Under the pieces are notes generated by a model. That model saw nothing but the letters and a program-made list of their open reading frames with translations, made no database searches and was not told the DNA's origin. DNA of 64,000 nucleotides from Odiellus spinosus (lineage: Eukaryota; Arthropoda; Arachnida; Opiliones; Phalangiidae), in the NCBI GenBank assembly GCA_963920705.1, contig OY987226.1, positions 28,714,706-28,778,705 on the forward strand, read 5' to 3'. Below, in pieces: positions 35,683-47,041 of this stretch (within the stretch, counting starts at the first letter, position 1; every line of letters starts with the position of its first letter). Both the position numbers and the translations under genes were made by a program.

Positions 35683-35877
35683 TCATTTACGTGTTGGGTT
35701 TTTCCTATATGACTCATATTTCATTTGTTTCAGTTGTAGTATTGGTTTTAATATTGGTTCGTACACGCATTTAATATGCATTCTAAACATACGTAATTGA
35801 CGAAATTCGTGGTTAACCCTATCTTCATATGGTATTTTGTAAATGGTAGAGATACCAAAGCTTACTGATTTTCCCAT
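35683..35877 (-). CDS. Small ORF (64 aa), possible Polinton-like gene (copy 2)
   Basis: Same frame as 25726-25920 (MGKSVSFGISTIYKIPYEDR...), with no difference noticed. Function unknown. Confidence 0.38.
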   Translation of the reverse strand: MGKSVSFGISTIYKIPYEDRVNHEFRQLRMFRMHIKCVYEPILKPILQLKQMKYESYRKNPTRK

Positions 35878-36394
35878 ATCTTCGCGCCTTACAATTTAAA
35901 CTTTCAATCACGTGATATCTGAACATAGAGATAAGAACCGAGAATATAGATAAGGATGGAAAATAGTTTAATTCCGGGTTCGAAACCAGGATGAAAAAAA
36001 AAAAAAAAAAAAAAAATTGGCACCTCAGGCACCTCCGGAACCTCTTGGCACCTCCTGTGCTTTAACGCTCATTTTCATACTACTGATGTTTATTAGTTTA
36101 TTTAGTAAGCTAAAATAATTACATAAGTATTATAGAATGAGTTAGTAGGCTAGGTATTTAATATGTTAAATAAAGGTAACGTTTTCATTTTTCGACTTTT
36201 CATTTTTCGGCTTTTAATTACAGACAGACTAGAACTTAATACGCATAAGCATTTTACTATCTCGTTCGCAACGATTTGTTTGTCGTATTCGAGTTTTCTT
36301 TACTGACAGTCAAGAACTGAAACTCTCATAAGCTACTTTTGTATCTCGTTCATGACGATCCCTTACTAATGACGACTTGTTTTCTGCATTATAC

Positions 36395-38031
36395 CAGAAG
36401 TTAATAATTATATCAAGAAGTGTACTACTTCATTGAATTTTCAACTTTCACCATGTATTACGTGTAATTTCTTGAGCAGACGAAAGCAATTTTTGCATTG
36501 ACCAATGAGAGAGAGGAAATGTTGAAAATAGTTCTTTAAGATCACGTGGGGCGCCCGTCATAGTCGCGCGTCACAGTCTCACAGTTGCGATTGTAAACAA
36601 GTAAAATGGCACCCGCGCGTCGCCCGAGACTGAAGGTTTTACGATTACCGGATATAAACAATTATATTTTTGTAATCCTACATAAATAATCGAATTTTAG
36701 TCGCAAATTGCATTTTAACCTTTCTCAGTTTCACATTATAAGTTTTAAATTCAACTTAGTATCACGTATTTGTTAGTCCAAAGTCTTTAAGCTTTAAGCC
36801 TTGGTTAGTTCAGTTGGTGGAAACTTGGATAGTAAACTATCGCTCAAGACTCCGACGCCGCTCATTATGCCCCGGCTCCCGGCCCGGCGCTTCGTTCAAC
36901 AATATTTTTGGCGCCGGTATGGAAAAATCTCGGCGAGGCGCGGCCGCCGGTATGGAAAAAACTCGGCGAGCCGCAGCCGAAACACGGTCATGCCGCTGCC
37001 GGGTTTTTTTCATGGCGTCTGAGTCTATATCGCTCGCAACTTGATCCATTAACGATTACTTAAATAAACCGAGCTCAAATTTAAAATGCAGCTCACCTTC
37101 TGTCTCTGCCAAAACAACAATATACAGTGTGATCTTTATTTAAAACCTTCAGTAACAAAACAAATTCAGCGTGACAACTGTGATTTTATGTTTAACGCAT
37201 CGACTCAAACAAATGCGGTAATTATTAAAAATATAATTGACACTAATGATTCATCTACGGATTTTATTTTTGCAAAAATTATCTACTTAATTAATTAAAT
37301 TTATCGAAAATATGATGCCTATGCCTAGTTTTGATTTGACATCCTCCATAATCTCTCTAAAACCATTCATTATTATTATTATTATTACTAACTAAATATC
37401 TTGGCCAAAATAATCAGCGACGTAAGAAACATAACATACCTAGGGCTAGGGGCTACCAACAATATACAAGAGCAGACAAATCATCTGCCTTCAGAACCTG
37501 GGAAATTTGGTTTTAGAGGAACTATGCTTTTTGGCTCCGCGCCACAGTCTCTCTATGTACCTTGTAAAGCGGTCAGCCAAGTCACGTGGGGCCTTACAGG
37601 CGCGTTACCAAATTTTTTATATCCGCGCGAGGGGGGAAAGCAACGTAAATTACATGGCGCACCAAAATTCTAAGTAGTACACTTCCAGAAATAGATGAAC
37701 CGAAATTATCAACGAGAGCTTAGATTGGGAAATGCATTTTATTTGGAGTGAATGGGGAGGGTAAGCACTGGGGGAATGGGCTTCCTCGGCCTCAATGAAA
37801 TACCGAGGAGGATCTTGGGAAACTGATCGCCCCACGTAGCGACGGCTGCAAACCAAGCCAGGTGGCGCATTCAACGTTTCTCGGCTAGGCGAAATTCCGC
37901 GGGGGAGGGGGCTACAACTGTCGTCTAAGAGAGGGGAAACGGAGAACTTGCCTGTGGCGTTAGAGGAATAGCTCGTTGATAATTTCGGTTCATCTATTTC
38001 TGACACTTCTTGATATAATTATTAACTTCTG
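36395..38031. mobile_element. TIR element (copy 2), interrupted by a nested MITE
   Basis: Second copy of the 1313-bp element, with the left TIR at 36395-36430. Its right TIR is split by the 317-bp MITE at 37686-38002 and ends at 38031, followed by the same ATTATAC target duplication. Short internal ORFs repeat those of copy 1. Confidence 0.85.
37686..38002. mobile_element. 317-bp MITE with 31-bp perfect TIRs
   Basis: The first 31 bp (starting CAGAAATAGATGAACCGAAA) are the exact reverse complement of the last 31. ACACTTC occurs directly on both sides (37679-37685 and 38003-38009), a 7-bp target-site duplication. The same locus in tandem copy 1 (around 27723-27729) has a single ACACTTC and no insert, giving a natural empty site. 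The interior is GC-rich for this window and has patches resembling the inner right end of the host element (CAAGCCAGGTGGCGC and CCGCGGGGGAGGGGG versus CAAGTCACGTGGGGC and CCGCGCGAGGGGGGA). It is too short to code for a transposase. Confidence 0.95.
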
Positions 38032-38038
38032 ATTATAC

Positions 38039-41000
38039 GACTAAAGATATAAGAAGTTCTTCTCGTCGAGTACAACATAGCCGTGAGAGCGTCTGGTACT
38101 CGATCGAAAGTTAACAGCATCGAGCGCGGAAAGAGACCCCTTTGGAAAGTCATATGTATTAAATACAAGTTTATATTTTAAAATTGGCTCGGACATCACG
38201 TCGTGAGGTCTGGTGGGTGAGAGGCGAATGCTTTTTCGATTTGATGACGTTTTTCGTCTTCTTGCACGACGCCGACGCCGCAGTGAATACAGTACCTAGA
38301 CCCCACTAGGGTTGGTTAACTCATGTACAGTTGTACTAAGTCTTGCGAGTGAGAAACATTCCAAGCGCATCAATAAATGTTTCAATCGGGAAGAATGGAG
38401 TTTAAAAAATATGTTTAACACATGGTTATTACAAAATTATTTTCTGACAAGTCAAACTCCACGAGAATCATCGAAAACGACTATAATACAGAAGGTGGTT
38501 AAATTGCGATTAAATATGGATTAAAATGTATTTAATGATTAAATTTCACACTTGGCGCGCGGATAACGAAAAATGCACTAAATTTGAGATTTTTTTTTCG
38601 AAAAAAATCTAATTTTTTCAGAATGATATTCCATATATTTCACCACTCTACTAAAGAAACATAACAAATCAACGAATAGATGGTCTAGAGGGAATACCTG
38701 GCGGGGTTGATACGTAACGTCAAGGCATCACTACTAGGTAGGGTCTTAAACCAACGCGATACGCTAGGAGAGAGAGGAGGGAGTGTAGTAGGGAGATTTC
38801 GAGTCCTTCAGTCAATCTATAGCCTCTTTATACTCGTTCACCTTTCTCTCTTTGCATCTTTCTAATTGAGACATTCTATAGCATGGTTCAACCATTTTTG
38901 CAACGCGTAAAAAGCTACAAAACCTCTATCTCTTATCTATGAGTTTCTTAGAGATAGGCTTAGAGTACCCCTATTCAGGCTGGCCCATTTATATATCTCT
39001 CTAATGGAAACTATCCACGAAACGGACTCGCGGTCGGACGAGAAGTATCCGGCATTTTCTTCCAAAGAGGGAGAGAGTCTCAAATATGACTAACGATTCG
39101 AATCGCCCTAAATCGCCCTATTTTGGCGAAGAGTAACGTTTTGATACGCGTTTTTCTCGTTTGCTGGAAAGTTAGGGTTTTTGTATTATATTTAAATCGT
39201 GGCTTTGAATGAAGTAAAATCGTCGGGAACTCGGGGCTAACTTTGAGATCGTCATACAGCGATTATTTACCCAAATTTCCCTGTGGAAAGTAAACCGATA
39301 ACGGGAGACAAATCTCTACAAAGGTAGGTTATAGTCAATTTTAAAACGTTAGGGTTCGAGGTTTTTAGTTTGGAGTTTATTTAGTAAAAGGATTGAACCT
39401 GTCTTAGGTTTTTTACTGATTAGTTATTTAGTTTAAGAGATTCCATTTTTCTATGACTCTTACAAGATACTTGGATAAATAAATAAATTAAAACCCATGA
39501 CGGGTTTCTTATCTAGAATTAGAGACAAATGTATAAATCCGTAATGGAAAAATAATAGCGCGCTGAAGACCTTTGGTTTTATCGTTTCAATTTAAAAATA
39601 GCTAAATCAACCATATGACTATGAAATCGCTATCTAAACTTTCAATAGTTCGTAGTAAACGAGATGGTTAACATCATAAGAGAAGCCACACCCCGAAGGC
39701 CCATTTTGGGACGCTAATTCAAAATATCCATACTCATAAACCAACTTCTAGGGGGCTACGGCCATTGGGGTACAAATATAATTAAAATTTTAATCTAATC
39801 ATTTACGCAAAAAAACATAATCCAATTCATTCGAGCAAAAACCAAAAGTATAAACCCAAATCTGAGGTTGGTCTTATCTCTAGTTTTATTTTCAAGTACG
39901 GGAAAAAAATCGTGTCTAAATTAGGGTTCAGAGAATAAAATGAGTGAAACTTCCGTTTAAGAATTTCGATTCCTATAATTTTCTTTTACGAGTTTTTTTT
40001 TTCAGTCTGAATTATATCGTTTTCTTATCTTTACGAATTAATCTAAGTTTTGGAGTAGCGGGGAAATGAAAAATAAAGGAAAATTTCTGTTAAAATGATT
40101 GGCTAAAAATATAAGAGTAGATTCTTTCGAATCGATTGGAGAGTGCTTGAGAAATTTCCCCCTAAAACAGCTTTAAAACGAAAGATGTCTTTCTCGTTCC
40201 ACGGGAAATCTATATAGCAAATTCACAGTTTCGAAAATTACTGCAAACGCGAAAAATCGAGCTTTTTCACCCCTCATCCTCAAACACACGCAGAAAAATC
40301 GGCAAGTTAAAAATATCACTCCTTTCGAATACATCATTTGGCGATTACTTGGGGCGCTAAAGCGGTATAGGGCGAGCTTTCGCTTGATGAAAATGGCAGG
40401 GGTAAAAACCTACATTGGGTAATGCTCGCGCCTCACCGAGGGAACGTTTTTTTTTCGTCACTAATAGGCGTTTCGGCGCGGGCATGTTTACATTGGAATA
40501 GCTAAATGGAGTATTTGAAAGAGAAAGAACCACACTTAAAACATTTTACGTAACTTGCTGTCTTGTTTTCAAAGTTTTGGTTTGTCCTTTTAGGTTTTTC
40601 ACGATCTTGTTTATTATCTCTTTTGAATAATACAGTGTATTAACAATAAACTAAAAGCGCGTTCTGGAAATAGATAGGATTACTTTGAAACGAAATTAAA
40701 CGTATATAGATAATAGATTTTCGACTAAAATGGAATAAATACGAAGCTTATCTATCCCAAAGAAAACGCTATTTCATCGAATTAGAACCTTTTAAAATAT
40801 ACGTTGGATAAACATAGTTTACCTCGTTTTAATTCAGTCAATCGTATTCTATGGGATTATTGGTTTAGGCGGAACCTACGCAATAACAATTTAAAAAACA
40901 GTAGTTTCAAATATTCTATATTGTACTCGATTTAATTAATTTCTACGTATTTCGTAAGCACAAAATTATAATTTATATGTCGTGGTAACAGTTTAAAATA

Positions 41001-41854
41001 GCCATAAACCTTTAGCGTTTGCTCAGTAATTTTTCATCCCCCCTTCATTTTGGGAGGAAAGGAAAGTGGTGTATCACCTAGGGGCTGATATTGATTGGAA
41101 GCGCGCGAACGTCGGAGCTAATTAAGGCGTCGCCAAAGGCGGAAAACACGGCGCTCTAGGCCCGGCAATCCTAACCATCGTTTCAATAGAAAAACGAACA
41201 GTCGGCGTACCCATCTACCCTACTTCCTCCAAGATTTTATGATAAGTGTGGGTTTGTTCGTGCGGGGAGATTGGCAGGGTGGATTCAAATAGCTCCAAAG
41301 CTATTGGATCGTTTCACCAAAAAAGGAGGAGCTATCCTAAACGCGTGTTTGCCATCGGAGACTCTCAGGGAAACGTCCTATAGTTTATGAGAAAAAAAAA
41401 AACCGAAAAGTTTCGGTATAAGAGACAATGAAAATATCAAGATAACTCACAACGGCTCTAATCTTAGTTCTTGAACGAACTGGTTTCTCCGTGTACCGCT
41501 TTCACTTTACTTAACGGGCTTTAAAATTATTTCTATCGAATACAGAACTAGTTTATTTTATCCGTCATCTTGGAATATTTACATTCAAGTTTCATCGAAC
41601 TATGAGTCTTAGACATCTTCCTCGTTTTGGTAAGTTGAAATTTCTACGAAATAGTAACTGTTATAAGAATTAAAAATATTGTAGCCTAGAATCAATCCTT
41701 TTTAGGGAAATTAATTTAACTCGTTCGATTATATATTCTCTTAAAAAGCACATATTGTTAGAATAATATAGATTTCTCGGATCTACGTACAAGACTAATG
41801 ATAGTATTCAATCCCGATTTATTATCAGGAAAATTCATTTACTAATTTAACATT
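38039..41854. other. AT-rich intergenic block without recognisable genes (copy 2)
   Basis: Counterpart of 27760-31575 with the same features: the right direct repeat at 38229-38314, an unrecognised 70-aa frame at 38312-38524, and the 116-bp dispersed repeat at 39538-39653. Isolated substitutions relative to copy 1 include A to G at about 40722 and C to G at about 41278. Confidence 0.6.
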
Positions 41855-41869
41855 GTAACGTATATATTT

Positions 41870-41992
41870 ATATGCTTCTGAGCATAACCATATGAAATTC
41901 TCAGAATTGCATATGCTTCTGAGCATAACCATATGAAATTCTCAGAATTGCATATGCTTCTGAGCATAACCATATGAAATTCTCAGAATTGC
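41870..41992. repeat. Three perfect 41-bp tandem units
   Basis: Units at 41870-41910, 41911-41951 and 41952-41992, each starting ATATGCTTCTGAGCATAACC and ending CTCAGAATTGC. They are identical, so the amplification is recent, and start only 15 bp after the end of the 10-kb tandem duplication. Confidence 0.95.
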
Positions 41993-42743
41993 CATAAGCC
42001 TTTTCGCAATGGATTGAGTTTGCCCCACGGATGGTTTTACCCACAGGTGTGAGTTTACTGGGGCGTTAGGAAATGTAACCCCCTAGAAACTATTAACCCC
42101 CCACACATTCCTCTGATTTTAAGAAAAACGAGTTTCGAACCCCTCGTGATGACCAAGAGAAAAAGAAAACGTTGTTGTTGAACACGAGGCAGTTACGTTA
42201 CGCGGTCGCCATGCTGGTGCGGACGACGACGAGCACTATCCATTTTAACGCGTATCGCGGAACTTAAGTAAAAAAAAGAATTATGATGTGTGTCGTACGC
42301 GTGCCGCGAAATAAAATTAATCGTTTGATGTTAATGTGGAAATCGCGCGCCTGTGAATTATCTTCCTGAACCTAACAAGATCAACGCTGGAGGGGTTAAT
42401 CAAATCGGTACCGTAAGATGAACTAATAGTAAACTTTAAAAGGGCAAACCAAACCACCCATGTACAATTTGTATTGTGTTATTGTTAGCTAAGAACTAAT
42501 TTGTTAGCTTTATATGTTGTTAAGGATACTATCGTATTATTTTAATAATTCGTAACATTTTATTTCAACCTTAAAATCTGTCCGAACCCGTTATTAATGT
42601 AATGATGACACTATCCCTTTAGAATTAAAACCATTAAGTCTAATACGATTCCAGCTACCCTTATATTAGGTCCTATGTTTATATATAAGTCAAAAAGTGT
42701 CACATAATATTTCTAAGCATTAATTAAATTTGTAATTTGCAGT
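41993..42743. other. Non-coding spacer
   Basis: Starts with G/C-rich words (GCCCCACGG, ACTGGGGCG, AACCCCCTAG) and becomes AT-rich. No open frame, RNA gene or repeat that I can support. Confidence 0.5.
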
Positions 42744-42896
42744 TATGGATACGAAACCTGGACCGGAAACCCACATTACCATGCATAATACTATGGTCGT
42801 TGATATTATTTATTTAAGCAAGAGTGACTTCGTACCTCCCCTGACAGCAAGTATAACAGGAGAGATTTAGTTGTAAAAGAACTTGCAGTGGCTTCA

Positions 42897-43382
42897 ATGA
42901 ATCGTGATATGTGTGGTGCGCCTTCTATCATTCACCACTCTTCATATAACGCCCCGTTCCCGATAGCCGAATTACCGTTTGCTAGTCGTGCTATAAACAC
43001 CTACCCTCTTGGTCTATCCGGTATTACGTGGAATAGCGGAGATCTATCATACTGGAATATCTCAAGCCTCTATTCGTCACCTACTTTTCGCAGCTTCGTC
43101 AATATCTATTCCCGTGGGGAGAAGTGCGCGTTGGCAAGCCCAATTTTCGGCAAACCCACGTACGATCTCAATAGCATTAATTGTCCGAAAGCGGGTGAGA
43201 GCCATAAGAAATGCGATTTACACATATCGCGTTCATCGAAATGCGCGAGGGCCGGTGCAATATATTACGCCACCTTTATGGCGCGAAACCCCGAACTGTG
43301 GTTAGATGATTCTCTAACCTCTGAAGATGAATATCCATCATCAAATTCTTCAGAATCCGATGATTTTGGGAGGTATTCCTAA
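42897..43382 (+). CDS. Unrecognised ORF, 161 aa, acidic C-terminus
   Basis: The first ATG in frame is at 42897 (MNRDMCGAPS). The open frame extends upstream to about 42822 without another ATG, so the real start may lie in an upstream exon or across a frameshift; a different frame starting at 42745 (MDTKPGPETH) runs into this region for 42 codons. The protein has no signal peptide or membrane segment that I can see, a moderately polar body with several prolines, serines and cysteines, and a strongly acidic tail (SEDEYPSSNSSESDDFG). AAAATCG and an A-rich stretch follow the stop. I recognise no domain. It could be a fragment of a transposon or retroelement ORF or a degenerate host exon. Confidence 0.4.
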   Translation: MNRDMCGAPSIIHHSSYNAPFPIAELPFASRAINTYPLGLSGITWNSGDLSYWNISSLYSSPTFRSFVNIYSRGEKCALASPIFGKPTYDLNSINCPKAGESHKKCDLHISRSSKCARAGAIYYATFMARNPELWLDDSLTSEDEYPSSNSSESDDFGRYS

Positions 43383-43803
43383 AATCGTAAAGAAAAAGTG
43401 AAAAAAAAAACCATAGAAAATAACAATAATAATTCTCAATTAAATAATTCTTAGTCTTATGTTAATAATATAAGAATTATATGTTAAATAGGTGAAAAAC
43501 CTTTAATTTGTACGTTATTTCGTTAAATTTTGTGTGCTATCAGAAATTAAACACTCAAATTCTAACAATTTTGCGTTTTTATTCTTAAGCCTATTACCAT
43601 TAATTAAAAAAACGCTACAATAATTGTTTATAGTCAAAATTTTAAATTCCTTCACCGTACTTTCAAAAGGTGCTTTTTTTTTTAGAAAATTACACTTTTC
43701 CCTCGATTTTAAAAATGGAAAAAAATCCTTCTCTAGGCGTATATAGAAATTTTAGAAAGATTTTTTTGTTCTTTTTTGGTGAATGTAAATGTATATATAC
43801 ATC

Positions 43804-43924
43804 ATGAATTATGTTTACTTCAGAGAAAACGACATGGTATGTAAATAGAAACTATATTTAAATAAAATAAATATAGTTTCTATTAAAATACCATGTCGTT
43901 TTCTCTGAAGTAAACATAATTCAT
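43804..43924. repeat. 121-bp near-perfect inverted repeat (hairpin)
   Basis: Left arm from 43804 (ATGAATTATGTTTACTTCAG...) pairs with the right arm ending ...TAAACATAATTCAT at 43924. The arms are about 57 nt with one short mismatched patch (GTAA against TTTA) and a loop of only a few A/T bases. The transcript would fold into a long stem. It may be a tiny palindromic MITE or a hairpin-RNA source. Confidence 0.9.
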
Positions 43925-44820
43925 ACTATATGCTCACCATGGTAAATAATAAGTTTATTATATATATACATTGTTGACACAAATCTAGAAAACCTGGAAA
44001 AGTCAAGGAATTTCAAAATAGTTCTTTAAAGCAAGCTTGGGAACTTTCGTCGAGGCTTAGTGACCTAACGAATGTAAATGAAACTCTCATTAACGGCGAC
44101 TCTTACCGTCAAAATTATAATTCTAAAGTTACGAAACTTTGTATTTGAATCGTGAACGAATTTTGCTTATTTATTCTAGTTCTTTTTACGGTGTACTGGT
44201 CTAGGCAACTTGAAGGTTTGAGTTGCGAATTTAAAGTTCTCTTTGCCGTACATCTGTCAAAATGCTGGCTATGCTTTGAATTCAGCAGGTACCAAGTTTT
44301 ACCCTTTTTCTCGAAAAAACGAAATCTTAGCGCCGAGGGTATAGCCTAACTTCGTTTACGACGTACATACTGAAATTTCAACCCGACGATCACTATAGGA
44401 AGGCGAGGGTGTTACGGGTCCGTTTTAAATTACTATTTTATTCCGTTCCTTTCTATTTGTGTGCGCTGCAGCCCTAATTGGAAGGAATTTACCAGAACAC
44501 TAACGATGCCGATGCGTGATTTGCTTTTATAATATGCCCCTTTTCTTTTAAGAGAGAATGCAACCCGTTAACGAAGAATTTTATATATTTTCCTTATCGG
44601 TTAGGTGTTTATTCTAACACGCGTTCAAGAGAGTTGGATATAATAAGCTACTTATACGCGGAAGTTTATCACTAAGGAGTTTGGGTAGCTAGATTCCATA
44701 ATATGCCACACAATGGGATCGTGATTCGCCCCGCTTGACGGACAAAGATTAACGCTAGTCATGGGTTATAGAGATAACTCAAAAGTCAAAGGAAAATTAA
44801 GTTGAGTTTTTAAATTTAAG

Positions 44821-44936
44821 TCCGTAATGGAAAAATAAGAGCGCGCTGAAGAACTTTGGCTTTATAGTTACAATTTAGAAATAGCTAAATCTACCATATG
44901 ACTGTGAAATCTCTATCTAAACTTTCAATAGTTCGT
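44821..44936. repeat. 116-bp dispersed repeat (third copy)
   Basis: Starts TCCGTAATGGAAAAATAAGA and ends CAATAGTTCGT; aligned without visible gaps to 29259-29374 and 39538-39653 with about ten substitutions. Outside these limits the flanks differ, so it is a dispersed element and not part of the tandem duplication. It is followed by a T tract. Confidence 0.85.
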
Positions 44937-45186
44937 TTTATTTTTTTTTTTTTTTTTTTTTTTTGCAAATCTTCGTTTTGGGTTTTTACTGGGTGGCGCT
45001 AAACGCGCGGATTCCCCGCAAATTCTGCTCGGATTTCTCGGAAAATGTAGGGCCAATGCGTTATACAAGCTCACCAAACTCTAATTATAACTCTACAAAT
45101 GTATATCCATATTTGGATAATTAGACTGCTCACTGCTGTTTACCCTAATTTACAACGCCAAGGGTTAAAAACTTATAAATAAAAGC

Positions 45187-46620
45187 ATGGACGTTAAATT
45201 CGACAAGCGCCTCCTTTTATATAACGTAAACCCTAAGCGGTCTCTGATTGGCCCGAGATTCCAGCAAAAAAAATATCGCAAAAATAGAAAAAGACGTCAA
45301 GACGCAAATTTGCGGAAATGGCAAAAAAAAATATTTTTTTTTTGCTTTTTTTCTGAAAAACCAAAAAAAAAAAAAACGCGCGGTTTTTGCCCAGTGAAAA
45401 GCCCCCTTTATAGAAGAAATTTAAAACATTGCTTTTTTTAACCTCACCCCTTTGTTTTAGTTTACTCTGTAATTTTTCTCCGTGAAATATTATCTCTTCA
45501 ATTGTCGCAAATAGACAAAATTCCATCCCTAATTTAATATTAGCGAAAAGCCCTTTCAAACAAAGTAGAGGTTTTACAATATGATTATCTACTGTTCTCG
45601 GCAGACAAGCTCTTGCAGCTTACCTGTTCATTGATTCACCAATCCCATCGCAAGCGCTTTTTCCGCGACTCGTGGTACAAAAAAAAGTTCCAAACAGCTG
45701 CGATTTTGAAACCTTCCTCGTGAAAGTTTTTACAATTTGTGTCCCGGCGAAGCACAACCGTAGCTGAAAGAGCGTACCTTTTCGAGATTTGGAATCCCCG
45801 GTTTTTAGAAATTCCGTCAATTCATCCTTGGGTTTCGTCTTGCGCAACCCAAAAGGGAGTTTTTCCCGTATAATATACGAAAACCAATTATTGAAAGCTA
45901 AATTCGTTTTAAATAGCTATGTAGTAATTATACTATCACAATCTAATCTGCAATTTTTCTCCGTGGGAATATTATTCCTTCTCTAACGTTTACGGCGGGC
46001 TTATTTTGCCAGACACAAAACACTGAACCCCACCTAATCATCCGTAACTCGAAAATCTGATGAAAATTTGAAAGCCAATATCCTTAATCTGACTCAGAAT
46101 ACTAACTTGACCCAAGAAATTTTGCGAGTTTTACGAATAAAAACATTTTTGGATTTCGAGAAATCCTAAATTACGCGTCCAGAAGCGTTCAAAAGTTGAT
46201 GAAATTCCTGAAAATTCGTAAAATCAACCATTACCAATTTTACGCGGAAAGTAATAAAGCAATGGCGTGCTCTTGGGTAGATTTGACCGTAAAAAGAAAT
46301 GTTTCGATCAAATCAGTCACATATCAGCTACATACGTCATGTTTATTAAACCGAAAGTGTAAAAATAGGGAGCGTAGACAAACCTAGCCAAATTAACGCT
46401 AAGAAGGAGGACTATATAACCAAGGCGTTTGTCGCCAATTTCCTTGAAAATCGCATATTATCTCGACCTATATGAGATATGAAAATCCGTAAATGTAGTG
46501 CTCGTCGCTGTTGTAAAAATATATATGAACGTAATTTTGTTCGTTCAACGTTGGTTCAGGAATTAATTACACTTAAGTTCGAGAATTTTTCGCGAAAACA
46601 AAATTCTTTAAAGACTAACT
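45187..46620. other. Low-complexity and diverged dispersed repeats, no gene
   Basis: 45240-45400 is A-rich and T-rich low-complexity DNA that produces meaningless open frames on both strands. 45514-45571 recurs at 51410-51467 (GACAAAATTCCATCCCT ... AAGTAGAGG). 45838-46210 is a diverged direct repeat of 47304-47650 (shared words GAAAGCTAAATTCGTTTTAAAT, GCGAGTTTTACGAATAAAAA, GCGTTCAAAAGTTG). 46525-46620 resembles 48130-48225. Confidence 0.6.
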
Positions 46621-46623
46621 TCT

Positions 46624-47041
46624 AGCTAAAAATGGTACGCTTTTTAATTTACTTTCGGAATCACCGTGCCAAAAAACGTATTAGAGAGTTTTATCAGAAT
46701 TTTTAGACTCGTTTTTCGTGTTTAAAATAATTTCTAAAGTTTGGTAAATTTTAAATTGTAGTAAATATAAATTCGGACCGCGCTTGTAATGTCGTAACGT
46801 TAAAAGAATAGGCGGGCGTTTAATACTTAAGGTCTTGGGCATCGAACGCCGGCCTATTATTTTAATGCGCGGTTAAGAGTAGATATAATACGATTGGTCC
46901 GAATTTATATTTACTAAAATTCAAATTTTACCAAACTTTTGAAATTAATTTAAAAACCAAAAACGTCTCTAAAAATTTTCAAATACATTTTTGGGGAAGG
47001 TGATTCCGAATGTATACTAAAATATTGTATAATTTTTAGCT
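46624..47041. repeat. ~418-bp imperfect inverted repeat inserted in an older repeat
   Basis: The arms start AGCTAAAAAT and end ATTTTTAGCT. Best-matching inner parts are AAAGTTTGGTAAATTTT, AGTAAATATAAATTCGGACC and their complements at 46892-46941. Comparison with the related sequence at 48150-48260 suggests the inverted repeat interrupts it: the sequence before (GTTCGAGAATTTTTCGCG) and after (CTTTTCTAGTCATTTTTCG) matches words that lie much closer together there. This looks like a fold-back or MITE-type insertion; no clear target duplication was found. Confidence 0.7.

Larger units (their letters stand above)
31576..41854. repeat. Large tandem duplication, copy 2
   Basis: A 10279-bp unit starting inside TTCTTTCGAACCAGG repeats and ending at TTTAACATT (41854). 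Relative to copy 1 the offset is 9978 bp at first, 9957 after a 21-bp deletion near 34375, 9955 after a shorter poly-A, and 10279 after a 324-bp MITE insertion. All gene-like features of copy 1 recur with the same lesions. Confidence 0.93.
43383..45186. other. AT-rich non-coding stretch
   Basis: Contains the 121-bp inverted repeat at 43804-43924, the third copy of a dispersed repeat at 44821-44936 and a T24 tract at 44941-44964. A 65-aa frame at 44152-44349 has no recognisable features and is not called. Nothing else is seen. Confidence 0.55.

Noticed and set aside
37650-38006. 118-codon minus-strand ORF across the MITE
   Set aside because: It is read from TIR to TIR of a 317-bp non-coding insertion and has no counterpart in the empty-site copy.
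45187-45559. Lysine-rich and phenylalanine-rich ORFs on both strands
   Set aside because: They come from A-rich and T-rich low-complexity DNA.
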